A stretch of DNA of 47,664 bases from an uncultured Roseburia sp. GTDB taxonomy: Bacteria; Bacillota; Clostridia; Lachnospirales; Lachnospiraceae. The notes below the pieces were generated by a model that was given only the letters and a program-made list of their open reading frames with translations, searched no databases and was not told the DNA's origin. The stretch spans positions 1 to 47,664 of the forward strand of contig CANPGM010000026.1 in the NCBI GenBank assembly GCA_947573605.1. Reading direction: 5' to 3'. Positions 33,161 through 41,582 of the stretch are shown piece by piece (within the stretch, counting starts at the first letter, position 1; each line of letters begins with the position of its first letter). The position numbers and the translations under genes are program-made.

Positions 33161-33673
33161 TTATATTTCCATTCTCAATAAAGAATACATCTTCATGTCA
33201 ATAACTTTACCATTTTTTACAGCATTGCTTCTTAATGTACCCTCATATTGGAATCCCGCTTTTTCAAGCACTCTGCAAGACGCTTCGTTATATGCAAATG
33301 GTTCTGCAAAAATACGAATAATATCACTTTTTTCAAAAACATATTCGCAAATTTGCGTTACTGCTTCGGTCATTATACCTTTACCCCAATATTTTTCAGC
33401 AATATAATATCCCAACTCGGCAGTCTGCCTATGAATATTTTCCTGTCGAAAAACGCCAATGCTCCCCACCGCCTTGTCATCTACTGTAATAGCAAAAGCA
33501 AAAGTTTCATTTTCATCTGCGGAGATCATAGAAGAAATATAATATAATCCGTCCTGCTCTGTATAGGGATAGGGCAATCCGTCCCGAAGATTATCTTGTA
33601 TCTTTCTGTTGGAGAGAGCCATTGCCAAATCTTTTGCATCTGATAATTTCCATTTTCTTATTTTACAAATCAT
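33161..33673 (-). CDS. GNAT acetyltransferase (RimJ/RimL type)
   Basis: A 170-residue GNAT protein. KIRKWKLSDAKDLAMALSNRKIQDNLRDGLPYPYT is the start typical of RimJ/RimL-like enzymes. ELGYYIAEKYWGKGIMTEAV forms the acetyl-CoA pyrophosphate loop and AYNEASCRVLEKAGFQYEGTLRSN the late motif B. They acetylate N-termini of proteins or small amines; the substrate here is unknown. An ATGGGGAA stretch serves as ribosome site. It lies alone in the accessory zone. Confidence 0.92.
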   Translation of the reverse strand: MICKIRKWKLSDAKDLAMALSNRKIQDNLRDGLPYPYTEQDGLYYISSMISADENETFAFAITVDDKAVGSIGVFRQENIHRQTAELGYYIAEKYWGKGIMTEAVTQICEYVFEKSDIIRIFAEPFAYNEASCRVLEKAGFQYEGTLRSNAVKNGKVIDMKMYSLLRMEI

Positions 33674-33770
33674 TTTTTATTCCCCATTTCTTTAGCAAAT
33701 AAATTTTTATCCTGCATAAGTGCTATAATGAAGTCTGTATTCTCATTTCTGGATGCAACAAAGCGAAAAA

Positions 33771-34348
33771 TTAGGAACAAATAATATTTTCCAGTGTTCC
33801 AAATGTCCTTAAAAGCGAAGCTGCCATTTTTATACCAATTTTTTCAATAATATACTGAGATGAACATCACATCGTGTTTTTCCCTCGATACCTTAATACT
33901 GAAATACGTTCACTAATTAACGAAAAGAAATTGCTATCAAAAGAGCATATAACAATATTGAAGTTGTCGCAAAATGACAGTACATAACTCGCTATCATGT
34001 CATCGGCTTCACAATTGGTTGTTTCTATATAGTTTATCCCCATATAATCTAAGGCATTATAAACATCCGGCAGCTGTGAGAACGGATTTTCTATTTCATT
34101 AACCATGCTGTAATCCATTCTATTCGCTTTATAATCTACGTCTATTTCGCAACGGCTATTTTCATGTTCTCCATCAAAAACAGCGAGAATATGTGCAGGC
34201 TCAACTTTTCGTATAATTTTTAACAGTGCTCCTACAAATCCAAGCGTTCCTTGTATTGCCTTCCCTCACCATTAACAATTCTCGCCGGCATACCAAAAAA
34301 CATTTGAAAAAGCAAATTACTGCCATCAACTATCAGAAACTTATCCAT
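33771..34348 (-). pseudogene. Broken 5'-3' exonuclease (PolA N-domain type)
   Basis: The ATG at 34348 has an AAAGGTGAG site and begins MDKFLIVDGSNLLFQMFFGMPAR, the start of stand-alone flap-type exonucleases. The frame is lost near 34259 (AGGCAATA; one extra G would give GRAIQGTLGF) and resumes with GALLKIIRKVEPAHILAVFDG and later DYMGINYIETTNCEADDMIASY and CSFDSNFFSLISE. It meets a TGA at 33867, then keeps family sequence in frame (QYIIEKIGI, AASLLRTFGTLENII). Between those two pieces most of the C-terminal helix-hairpin-helix region is missing. Three separate lesions make this a clear pseudogene. Confidence 0.85.
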
Positions 34349-34356
34349 ATATTTTC

Positions 34357-34650
34357 TCACCTTTCCTTTATATTACTTACAAGCCAAACATATGGGGAAA
34401 GTTCTTCTGTTTTCATTCCATATAAATTCCAGTTAGTAAATTTTATTATATAACTTTCCCTCTTCATTTTCCATAAAAATATAGAGCATAGCAACCGCCA
34501 TGCCCTACATTTATTGTTTTCTTTTATCTGCTCCGACAGACATACCCAGTCTATCAGATTTTGCACTTCTTCGTCTGTTTTGTAAAGGTCTGTATCTGCT
34601 ACAATTTTAGCACACAGCCGTATCATAACTTTCTTTTCCATATCCGTCAT
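34357..34650 (-). CDS. Unknown 97-aa protein before the exonuclease
   Basis: A small protein starting MTDMEKKVMIRLCAKIVADTDLYKTDEEVQNLIDWV, helical, of a type often carried on integrative elements; no domain is recognised. The late part is less ordered. AAAGGGG precedes the ATG, and its stop lies 8 bases before the exonuclease start, so the two formed an operon. It probably belongs to the same decayed element. Confidence 0.55.
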   Translation of the reverse strand: MTDMEKKVMIRLCAKIVADTDLYKTDEEVQNLIDWVCLSEQIKENNKCRAWRLLCSIFLWKMKRESYIIKFTNWNLYGMKTEELSPYVWLVSNIKER

Positions 34651-34669
34651 ATCCTATCAATCCCCTTTC

Positions 34670-35158
34670 CTATCGGCTCATTTCAAAGGCACGTTTCGGG
34701 CGTTTATTTGACCGTTCTGCCTGCTCTAATGCCTTTGACCGTTCCACTATCGACTGTACCTGTTCCCTGCCGAAATGACGCTCCAAACGCCCCAAATCAG
34801 ACGCTTTTTCCTGCAATCGGTCTATGGTGTCGCTCTGCTCCATGACCTTATCCGTCAAGCGGCTAATCTGTTTCTGTTGTCCGTCCACTTTGGCGGTCAG
34901 CTTCTTGCTTTGCTCTGCAAGCTGTACGCATTTGATAGTCAGATTTTTTACCACTTCTTTCAATTTCTCCACAAGCGGCAAAGCCTTTTTATCACGATAA
35001 GCCTTTGCGCTCATCAATGCCCCGGCTCTGCCAACTGTACTTTCTGCCGGATCGAAAAACCCGAAAGCGTTACAGTTATCATGGGACAATCCAACATCAC
35101 CATGTCGCTGAACTGTTACGCACACGCAGCTTTCGCTTCCGCATAGGCTGAAAAGCAA
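34670..35158 (-). pseudogene. C-terminal fragment of a mobilisation relaxase (likely)
   Basis: From Met at 35014 the frame is a long coiled coil (KLKEVVKNLTIKCVQLAEQ... QQKQISRLTDKVMEQSDTIDRLQEKASDLGRLERHFG) ending NKRPKRAFEMSR. This resembles the tail of MobA/MobL-type relaxases of small integrative elements in Firmicutes. The catalytic N-terminal domain with its Tyr and HxH motif is absent; residues before 35014 do not look like a protein domain. I regard it as the left-over end of a mobile element. Confidence 0.5.
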
Positions 35159-35369
35159 AGGCTGATTGCAGCATAGCCGCAGACGGATTTACTACTTCTT
35201 TTACTGCCCCCCCCCAGAGGGAAAACCTAAAAGGTCATGAGGGTATCTAAGAATTTCTCCCTATATCGAAAATGCCGGGAAAGCCCGAAAATACGGGCTA
35301 TACCGGCATATAAGAACTGCTAAAGAGATAATCTGAATTCACCATAAATTTTGCAAAAAATCTTCTCAC
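35159..35369. other. Gene-free stretch with C9 tract and nested hairpin
   Basis: Holds a run of nine C (35207-35215) and a two-step hairpin: outer ATGCCGG/CCGGCAT (35272-35309), inner GCCCG/CGGGC (35283-35298). On the minus strand the hairpin is followed by TTTTCG, so it may terminate the spoVA transcript. A transfer-origin-like role near the relaxase remnant is also possible. Confidence 0.5.
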
Positions 35370-35726
35370 TTATTTTTTCATCTTCGGCTGAAAAATCAGG
35401 CTGGCAAGATAGCCGAAAATCAATGCAGCGGAAATGCCTACCGCACTGGCCGTAAATCCACCCATAAAAATACCTAAAAATCCGTTTTCGTCAACCGCCT
35501 CTCTGACGCCTTTCCAAAGCGTATTTCCAAAACCAAGCAGCGGAACGCTTGCTCCCGCTCCCGCAAATTCCAGAAACGGTTCATACAACTGAACCGCTCC
35601 AAGCACTGCTCCTAAACAAACCAACAGCACCATAATCCGGCCCGGAAGCATCTTTGTTTTTTCCATCAGAATCTGGACAAGCGCGCAAATCAGTCCTCCT
35701 ACCCAAAACGCATTGATATAATCCAT
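35370..35726 (-). CDS. spoVAE: Stage V sporulation protein AE
   Basis: A 118-residue membrane protein with about four segments, matching SpoVAE: INAFWVGGLICALVQILMEKTKMLPGRIMVLLVCLG and GGFTASAVGISAALIFGYLASLIF. It is part of the channel that moves dipicolinic acid into the forespore and out at germination, in the inner spore membrane. GGAGGATTATTTT fixes the ATG at 35726, inside the longer frame. It follows spoVAD at 32 bp. Forespore (sigma-G) control is expected from the family, though I could not identify the promoter. Confidence 0.94.
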   Translation of the reverse strand: MDYINAFWVGGLICALVQILMEKTKMLPGRIMVLLVCLGAVLGAVQLYEPFLEFAGAGASVPLLGFGNTLWKGVREAVDENGFLGIFMGGFTASAVGISAALIFGYLASLIFQPKMKK

Positions 35727-35758
35727 AAAATAATCCTCCATTCCTCTTGCATTTTCAA

Positions 35759-36772
35759 TTATTCCGCATGCTCAATTACGACCGCGTGCGCGATTCCCGG
35801 TACCGTCATTCCTTCGTTAAACGAAACGGTAGAAAGCAGCGCTCCGGTCGGTACGAATAAAATACGTTTCCATTCGCCGTTTATAAGCTTCGGCAGAAAA
35901 TGCCCGCTTAAAGTTACGGCAGAACAGCCGCAGCCCGAACCACCCGCTCCGGTTCCCTGCCTCTCGCTGTCATAAATTTCTATTCCGCAGTCCGTATGAA
36001 CATTTCCGACGTCATAACCTTCTTTACGCAAAAGCTCGATCAGAATTTCCCGTCCGACCGTACCCAGATCGCCGGTAATTATCTTGTCATAGTCCTTCGG
36101 TTTTCTGTTAAAATCCTTTAAATGCCGGCTGATTACGGCACATGCAGCCGGAGCCATCGCGGCGCCCATATTCATCGAATCCTTGATCCCGTAGTCTTCA
36201 ATAATACCTGTCGTAATTTCCGGTATCCGAACACTGCTTTTTTCTTTTCCAAGCAAAAACGCAGCGCTTCCCGTTACGGTCCATGTCGCCGACTTCGGCC
36301 GCTGATTGGCATATTCCAACGGAAAACGAAATTGTTTTTCCGCACTTGCAAAATGGCTGGAAGTCATCGCCGCAACGCAGTCCGCATAATCCCCCGCCAC
36401 GCACATTGCGCCAAGAGACAAAGCCTCCCCGCAAGTACTGCATGCCCCGTACAGACCAAACAGCGGAATCTTAAAATCCATCAGTCCGAAAGAAGTAGCG
36501 ATATTCTGTCCAAGCAGATCGCCCGAAAACAGGTAACGGACGTCTTCGGCCTTTTTTCCCGCTTTTCCGAGAGCCATCGTAAGCGCTTCCTTCTGCAGCG
36601 TACTCTCCGCTTCCTCCCAGGTATTCTGCCCAAACTTATCGTCCTCGCCTATAACGTCAAAGCAGTCTTTTAGCGGCCCGTCTCCTTCCTTTGTTCCGAC
36701 GATATTCGCAGTGCTGATAATAAAAGGAGCCTCCGCAAACTGGAGACTCTGTTTTCCGATTTGCCTGTTCAT
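35759..36772 (-). CDS. spoVAD: Stage V sporulation protein AD
   Basis: A 337-residue thiolase-like protein that binds dipicolinic acid on the spore membrane. IGKQSLQFAEAPFIISTANIVGTKEGDGPL, LFGLYGACSTCGEALSLGA and ITGDLGTVGREILIELL are typical. AAAGGATGG before the ATG at 36772 is the chosen start. It leads a two-gene unit with spoVAE. The usual upstream partner spoVAC is absent: the 240 bases before it have no matching frame. Confidence 0.95.
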   Translation of the reverse strand: MNRQIGKQSLQFAEAPFIISTANIVGTKEGDGPLKDCFDVIGEDDKFGQNTWEEAESTLQKEALTMALGKAGKKAEDVRYLFSGDLLGQNIATSFGLMDFKIPLFGLYGACSTCGEALSLGAMCVAGDYADCVAAMTSSHFASAEKQFRFPLEYANQRPKSATWTVTGSAAFLLGKEKSSVRIPEITTGIIEDYGIKDSMNMGAAMAPAACAVISRHLKDFNRKPKDYDKIITGDLGTVGREILIELLRKEGYDVGNVHTDCGIEIYDSERQGTGAGGSGCGCSAVTLSGHFLPKLINGEWKRILFVPTGALLSTVSFNEGMTVPGIAHAVVIEHAE

Positions 36773-36966
36773 ACTGATTCCATCCTTTTTTGTTTTAGTA
36801 TGAAACAAGCCGTAAATTCTTATTCATTTTTTTGTATTCTGCCCATTTTGTATGCATTGACATCAAACTACAATTAGGCTATCATATATTTGACAGCGGC
36901 GGCTTTTCAGAAATACCGGACTGCGTCATTCCATAAACGGCAATAAGGCTTCCCGCTTCTTCCCTT

Positions 36967-36996
36967 TTGCACAAACAAGTACGATAAGATTATACT
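36967..36996 (+). promoter_or_regulatory. Promoter of the XRE gene
   Basis: TTGCAC (36967-36972), 18 bp, TATACT (36991-36996), giving a very short leader with AGGTAGG as ribosome site. Confidence 0.55.
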
Positions 36997-37013
36997 TACA
37001 GGTAGGTATTGAC

Positions 37014-37352
37014 ATGCGTAATAAGTATATTCCAAAGGTATTAAAGGAGTATCGAAAAAAAAATCATTATTCTGTGAATGAAGTTGCTTTCATGCTGCAC
37101 GAGCGCTCTATTGACGTCGCGCCCAAAACAATTTACGGTTGGGAAAGCGGACAGGCGCAGCCGAGCGCGGACGTTCTGCTCGTACTTTGCGAACTGTACA
37201 ATGTTACAAATATTCTGTCCGCATTCGGATACGATAATGAGGGCGATTTTAATCTGACTTCTCAGGAGCGCGCGTTGATTAAGTCCTACCGCGCCCATCC
37301 GGAGCTTCAGGAAGCCGTAAACATTCTTTTAAGCCATCGGCCGCAAAAGTAA
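37014..37352 (+). CDS. XRE family helix-turn-helix protein
   Basis: A 112-residue regulator. The N-terminal HTH (PKVLKEYRKKNHYSVNEVAFMLHERSIDVAPKTIYGWESGQAQPSADVLLVLCELYNV) is longer than usual by a few residues in the turn. The rest (SQERALIKSYRAHPELQEAVNILL) resembles the tail of phage-like repressors without a peptidase domain. AGGTAGG precedes the ATG. It lies between spoVAD (divergent) and tatD (convergent); its targets are unknown. Confidence 0.88.
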   Translation: MRNKYIPKVLKEYRKKNHYSVNEVAFMLHERSIDVAPKTIYGWESGQAQPSADVLLVLCELYNVTNILSAFGYDNEGDFNLTSQERALIKSYRAHPELQEAVNILLSHRPQK

Positions 37353-37365
37353 AAGCTTTTTGCGG

Positions 37366-38154
37366 TCATCCGTGCGTTCCTGAAATCAAAAGCCTCTCCG
37401 TATTATTCTTCGCATGTTCCGCTAATAGTTCCTCCGATACCTTCATGTATTTTGCAAGCTCTCTTACAACATAGGTAATATTCTGCGGTACATTAATCCT
37501 GCCAAGACCGCGCACATTTTTCGGCGTCAGATACGGCGCGTCCGTTTCCACCAGAATCCGCTCAAGCGGAATCATTCGAACCGCCTCCCGCAATTCTTTT
37601 CCGCGAAGATCGTCGCAGATCCACCCTGTAATTCCGATCGAAAAACCCATCGATAAATATCTGTCCAGCGTCTCTTTGTTTCCCGTAAAACAATGCACAA
37701 CCGATTTTTCACAAAGTTTTGGATGCTTTTTAAACCGTTTTACAAAGTCGTCGGCAGCGCTCCGCTCATGAAGAAACAGCGGCTTATCCAGTTCTTCCGC
37801 CAAAACAATATGCTTTTCCAGGCATCTGATCTGATTTTCCCTGGTAGAAAACATCCGGTCATAATCCAGACCGCATTCGCCTACGGCAACGACCCTCCTG
37901 TTTTCAGTTAAAATATGCTTTATACGGCTAAAATCTTCCTGCACGGCACGGTCGGCATTGTGCGGATGGATACCTGCCGTACCGTATACATCATGCGTCT
38001 TTACAAAATCATCTATCCTGTCGTTTTCTTTTGCATCCGTTCCGGTCAGAATACAGCAAACTCCATGTTCTTCTGCTTCTCTAATCACCTTTTCCGGTTC
38101 CGGAAACTGTTTGCAGAACAAGTTTAACCCGATATCATAATATTTGATCTGCAT
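37366..38154 (-). CDS. tatD: TatD family metal-dependent hydrolase
   Basis: A 262-residue TIM-barrel hydrolase of the TatD DNase group. GTAGIHPHNAD, VVAVGECGLDYDRMFSTRENQ (metal Glu), PLFLHERSA, VHCFTGN and VETDAPYLTP hold the metal ligands. The very start differs: the usual DTHxHL is replaced by YYDIGLNLFCKQF, so two of the common N-terminal histidines are missing, which fits a subgroup with one metal fewer. GGAGGAGAG sets the ATG at 38154. It is divergent from a LysR gene. Confidence 0.88.
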   Translation of the reverse strand: MQIKYYDIGLNLFCKQFPEPEKVIREAEEHGVCCILTGTDAKENDRIDDFVKTHDVYGTAGIHPHNADRAVQEDFSRIKHILTENRRVVAVGECGLDYDRMFSTRENQIRCLEKHIVLAEELDKPLFLHERSAADDFVKRFKKHPKLCEKSVVHCFTGNKETLDRYLSMGFSIGITGWICDDLRGKELREAVRMIPLERILVETDAPYLTPKNVRGLGRINVPQNITYVVRELAKYMKVSEELLAEHAKNNTERLLISGTHG

Positions 38155-38278
38155 TTGACTCTCCTCCATTTTCATTGACATAATTATTAGTGTTACTTAT
38201 AATATAAAAAAGATATATTACTTATACAAATATAGTGTTTTGTTTCGATACGTCTCCCAGAAAGGAATCACCGCCTGC

Positions 38279-39163
38279 ATGGATATCAATTACGAACTTT
38301 ACAAAGTCTTTTATTATGTAGCTTCTTCTCTGAGCTTTTCGGAAGCAAGCAAGCAGCTCTTTATTTCCCAGTCCGCTGTCAGCCAGTCGATTAAAACTCT
38401 GGAAAAAAAATTAGAACAGCCCCTGTTTATCCGCAGCACAAAAAAAGTACAACTGACTCCCGCCGGGAAGATTCTGTTAAAGCATATCGAACCGGCTATG
38501 AATCTGATTCGCCGCGGAGAAAATCAGTTATTCTCTTCCGGCAGTCTTGGACTTTCGCAGCTCCATATTGGCGCCAGCGATACGATCTGCCGTTATTTAC
38601 TGGTACCTTATCTGAAACTGTTCCATCAAAAATTTCCGTCCGTTCCGATTAAAGTTACAAATGCAACCTCTTTAAGCTGCGTCGATTTGCTGGAACAGGG
38701 AAAGGTCGATTTAATTATTACCAATTTCCCAAACTCCAAAATTAATCCATCGTATATCTGCAAAATCCTGTGTCGCTTTCAGGACGTATTTATTGCAAAT
38801 CCATCCTGTTTTCATCTGAAAAAAAGGGATATCACATTGGAAGAATTAAGGCGTTACCCCATTCTGATGCTGGATCGCAAAAGCACAACCAGCGAATTTC
38901 TGCACCATATTTTTTTGCAGCATCAGCTTGAACTGATCCCTGAAATCGAACTTAGCAGCAACGACCTGCTGATCGATTTAGCGCGCATCGGACTCGGCAT
39001 CGCTTTTATTCCCGACTACTGCCTCAAGGAAAACGATGAGGAACTGTTTCTGGTGAAAATCAGAGAAACGCTGCCGTTTCGGCAGATCGTTGCCGCCGTT
39101 TCTCCGACGATGCCGCCGTCTCGAACCACAGAGGAATTTCTGTCGCTGCTGCCGGAACAATAG
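38279..39163 (+). CDS. LysR family regulator
   Basis: A 294-residue LysR-type activator. The N-terminal winged helix (MDINYELYKVFYYVASSLSFSEASKQLFISQSAVSQSIKTLEKKLEQPLFIRSTKKVQLTPAGK) is clear, and LHIGASDTICRYLLVPYLKLFHQKFPSVPIKV begins the effector domain. AGAAAGGA lies 12 bases before the ATG at 38279. It diverges from tatD across an AT-rich stretch, so tatD is a possible but unproven target. Confidence 0.93.
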   Translation: MDINYELYKVFYYVASSLSFSEASKQLFISQSAVSQSIKTLEKKLEQPLFIRSTKKVQLTPAGKILLKHIEPAMNLIRRGENQLFSSGSLGLSQLHIGASDTICRYLLVPYLKLFHQKFPSVPIKVTNATSLSCVDLLEQGKVDLIITNFPNSKINPSYICKILCRFQDVFIANPSCFHLKKRDITLEELRRYPILMLDRKSTTSEFLHHIFLQHQLELIPEIELSSNDLLIDLARIGLGIAFIPDYCLKENDEELFLVKIRETLPFRQIVAAVSPTMPPSRTTEEFLSLLPEQ

Positions 39164-39475
39164 AGCGGTTTATTCCCGCATTTCAGAAAACCTGCGCTGT
39201 CAGAAATTCGCTTCGGATTTCGTTTTCACTTTCCCTGACGCCGTTACCAGCCATCATCATTTCCATACTTTCGTATTGTTCAACCGTTTGTCTCTTTTAT
39301 CTTATCACAGATATACATACAATTCTACTTATATTCATTTCCCTGTCCATTGGCTGCTGACATTTTTTCTACGACATTAGCAATATAAAGAATGCACTTT
39401 TTTTCTGGAAAAAACAACCGTCGTGTGTTACAATATATCCTGCCGCAGAAGCGGCAGAAAGCGAGGAAAAAACAT
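39164..39475. other. Spacer between LysR and rubrerythrin genes with an extended -10
   Basis: No gene is seen here. TGTTACAAT at 39426-39434 is an extended -10 for the rubrerythrin gene with a leader of about 40 bases. No PerR-type box was recognised. The rest is AT-rich and ends the LysR transcript. Confidence 0.5.
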
Positions 39476-40021
39476 ATGGCGGAATCAACCAAATATGCGG
39501 GAACACAAACCGAAAAAAACCTTGAGGCTGCGTTTGCAGGCGAATCACAGGCGAGAAATAAATATACTTATTTTGCATCCGTAGCCAAAAAAGAAGGTTA
39601 TGAGCAGATCTCCTCCCTGTTTTTAAAGACGGCGGAAAACGAAAAAGAACATGCAAAGCTGTGGTTAAAAGAATTAAAAGGAATCGGCGATACAAAAGCC
39701 AATCTCGAAGCAGCCGCAGACGGAGAGAATTTTGAATGGACCGATATGTATGAGGATTTTGCAAAAACAGCGGAAAAAGAAGGCTTTCCGGAGCTGGCGG
39801 AAAAGTTCCGTCTGGTAGGCGCAATCGAAAAGCATCACGAGGAAAGATACCGTGCCCTTCTTAAAAACATCGAAACGGCGTCTGTTTTCGAAAAGAGCGA
39901 AGTAAAAGTATGGGAATGCCGCAACTGCGGACATATTGTCGTTGGTACAAACGCGCCCCAGGTGTGCCCGACCTGCAATCATCCGCAGAGCTATTTTGAA
40001 GTGGCAGCGGAAAATTATTAA
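39476..40021 (+). CDS. rbr: Rubrerythrin
   Basis: A 181-residue non-haem iron protein that reduces hydrogen peroxide in anaerobes. The first ~140 residues form the ferritin-like di-iron domain ([46 protein letters not shown]), with Glu/His ligands in place. The C-terminal rubredoxin domain has two CxxC pairs (CRNCG and CPTC). GAGGAAAAAACAT decides the ATG at 39476; the frame continues upstream without a site. It is a single gene ended by a strong terminator. Confidence 0.96.
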   Translation: MAESTKYAGTQTEKNLEAAFAGESQARNKYTYFASVAKKEGYEQISSLFLKTAENEKEHAKLWLKELKGIGDTKANLEAAADGENFEWTDMYEDFAKTAEKEGFPELAEKFRLVGAIEKHHEERYRALLKNIETASVFEKSEVKVWECRNCGHIVVGTNAPQVCPTCNHPQSYFEVAAENY

Positions 40022-40086
40022 AATATCCGTATCCATGCAAAGCGGATTTTTCTTCGCCCGCATATCGGATTCGGATCTATAATGCA

Positions 40087-40143
40087 AAAGAACTCCGAAA
40101 GCGTATGCAGCTTCACTTCTGCAATGCGCATTCGGAGTTCTTT
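40087..40143. terminator. Bidirectional terminator between rbr and dapL
   Basis: AAAGAACTCCGAA (40087-40099) and TTCGGAGTTCTTT (40131-40143) form a 13-bp perfect stem; the loop carries a further GCGTATGCAG/CTGCAATGCGC pairing. A and T runs lie outside. Confidence 0.85.
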
Positions 40144-40212
40144 CATTTTTCAGCTTTTCTGTCGCCCGTCCGGCCGAAATTATCTTCCTTTCAGCGGGCA
40201 TTCTTCGGACTT

Positions 40213-41427
40213 TTACAGCTTTTTAATTCGTAAAAGCGCCTCCTCCGTATTCTCGCGGCTTCCGAAAGCAGTCAGTCGGAAATACCCCTCCCCGCTTGGA
40301 CCGAAACCGGATCCGGGCGTTCCAACTACGTTTGCTCTTTCAAGCAGAAAATCAAAAAATTCCCACGAAGTCATCCGATCCGGCGTTTTTAACCAGATAT
40401 ACGGTGCGTTCACTCCGCCGAATACGGTGTATCCCGCCTCTTTTAACCCTTCTTTAATGAGTTTCGCATTGTTCATATAATATGCGACCTGCTCTTTTAG
40501 CTGCGCCTTTCCCGCTTCGGAATATACGGCTTCTCCGGCCCGCTGCTGGATATAGGGAGCCCCGTTGAACTTTGTTCCGTGACGTCTCGCCCACATCGCA
40601 TGCAGAGACACTCCGCCGCAGGTAAGTTCTTTCGGAACGACCGCATAACCGAGACGCACCCCGGTAAATCCGGCGTTTTTGGAAAAGCTTCTTAACTCAA
40701 TCGCGCATGTCCTCGCGCCTTCGCATTCGTATACGGAATGCGGCACGTTTTCTTCCGAAATATATGCTTCATATGCGGCGTCATAGATAATCACCGCGCC
40801 GTTTTTATTGGCATAATCAACCCATACCTGAAGCTGTTCCTTTGTAATCGTCGTTCCGGTCGGATTGTTCGGCAGACACAGATAAATCATATCCGGAATT
40901 TCCTTCGGACACTCCGGTACAAAATCGTTTTCCATCGTGCAGGGCATATAAATCACATTGCTCCACCGTTCCGTTTTGGAATCATATTCTCCGGTTCTTC
41001 CCGCCATGACATTGGAATCGACATAGACCGGATAAACCGGGTCGCAGACTGCAATACGGTTGTTGACGGAAAAAATCTCCTGGATATTTCCCGAATCGCT
41101 CTTCGCCCCGTCGGACACAAAAATCTCGTCCGCCGAAATCGCGCAGCCTCTTTTCATGTAATCGTTCTCTGCGATCACGCTTCTTAAAAATTCATAGCCG
41201 AGATCCGGCGCATAACCGCGAAACGTATCCGCATTTCCCATTTCGTCGACGGCTTTGTGCATCGCTTCAATAATTGCCGGCGCAATCGGCTGCGTCACGT
41301 CTCCAATCCCTAATCGAATGATCTTTTTATCCGGGTTTAAAGCGGTAAATTCGTTTACCTTTTTTCCGATTGTACTGAAAAGATAACTGCCCGGCAGCTT
41401 TTGATAATGATCGTTAATCTGAAACAT
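40213..41427 (-). CDS. dapL: LL-diaminopimelate aminotransferase
   Basis: A 404-residue PLP enzyme that makes LL-diaminopimelate directly from tetrahydrodipicolinate, for lysine and cell wall. LPGSYLFSTIGKKVNEFTALNPDKKIIRLGIGDVTQP is the diagnostic start. FRGYAPDLGYEFLR, LCLPNNPTGTT and RSFSKNAGFTGVRLGY (PLP-Lys) follow. Full length for the family. AGGAGGATACAG precedes the ATG. It is transcribed alone from the promoter at 41543. Confidence 0.96.
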   Translation of the reverse strand: MFQINDHYQKLPGSYLFSTIGKKVNEFTALNPDKKIIRLGIGDVTQPIAPAIIEAMHKAVDEMGNADTFRGYAPDLGYEFLRSVIAENDYMKRGCAISADEIFVSDGAKSDSGNIQEIFSVNNRIAVCDPVYPVYVDSNVMAGRTGEYDSKTERWSNVIYMPCTMENDFVPECPKEIPDMIYLCLPNNPTGTTITKEQLQVWVDYANKNGAVIIYDAAYEAYISEENVPHSVYECEGARTCAIELRSFSKNAGFTGVRLGYAVVPKELTCGGVSLHAMWARRHGTKFNGAPYIQQRAGEAVYSEAGKAQLKEQVAYYMNNAKLIKEGLKEAGYTVFGGVNAPYIWLKTPDRMTSWEFFDFLLERANVVGTPGSGFGPSGEGYFRLTAFGSRENTEEALLRIKKL

Positions 41428-41470
41428 TCCTGTATCCTCCCTGTTCCTGTTATTCCCGCATACGGCATAC

Positions 41471-41571
41471 CGGCATCACGTCTGCGCATACCTATGGCAA
41501 TTCCCGCAAAGCAGACGCCGGCTCCGCCGTGGTCTTTGGCTAAGTATAGCAGACGTCTATCCGTATTGCAA
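41471..41571 (-). promoter_or_regulatory. dapL promoter and leader hairpin
   Basis: Minus strand: TTGCAA (41566-41571), 17 bp, TATACT (41543-41548). The ~110-base leader contains a hairpin pairing CGTCTGC with GCAGACG (about 41479-41517), extended by GGC/GCC. No known riboswitch was recognised. Confidence 0.6.
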
Positions 41572-41582
41572 TACTTTTTTGT

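Noticed and set aside
36773-36900. A sigma-G promoter before spoVAD
   Set aside because: GCATAC occurs on the minus strand, but no suitable -10 lies at the right distance, so I do not claim the site.
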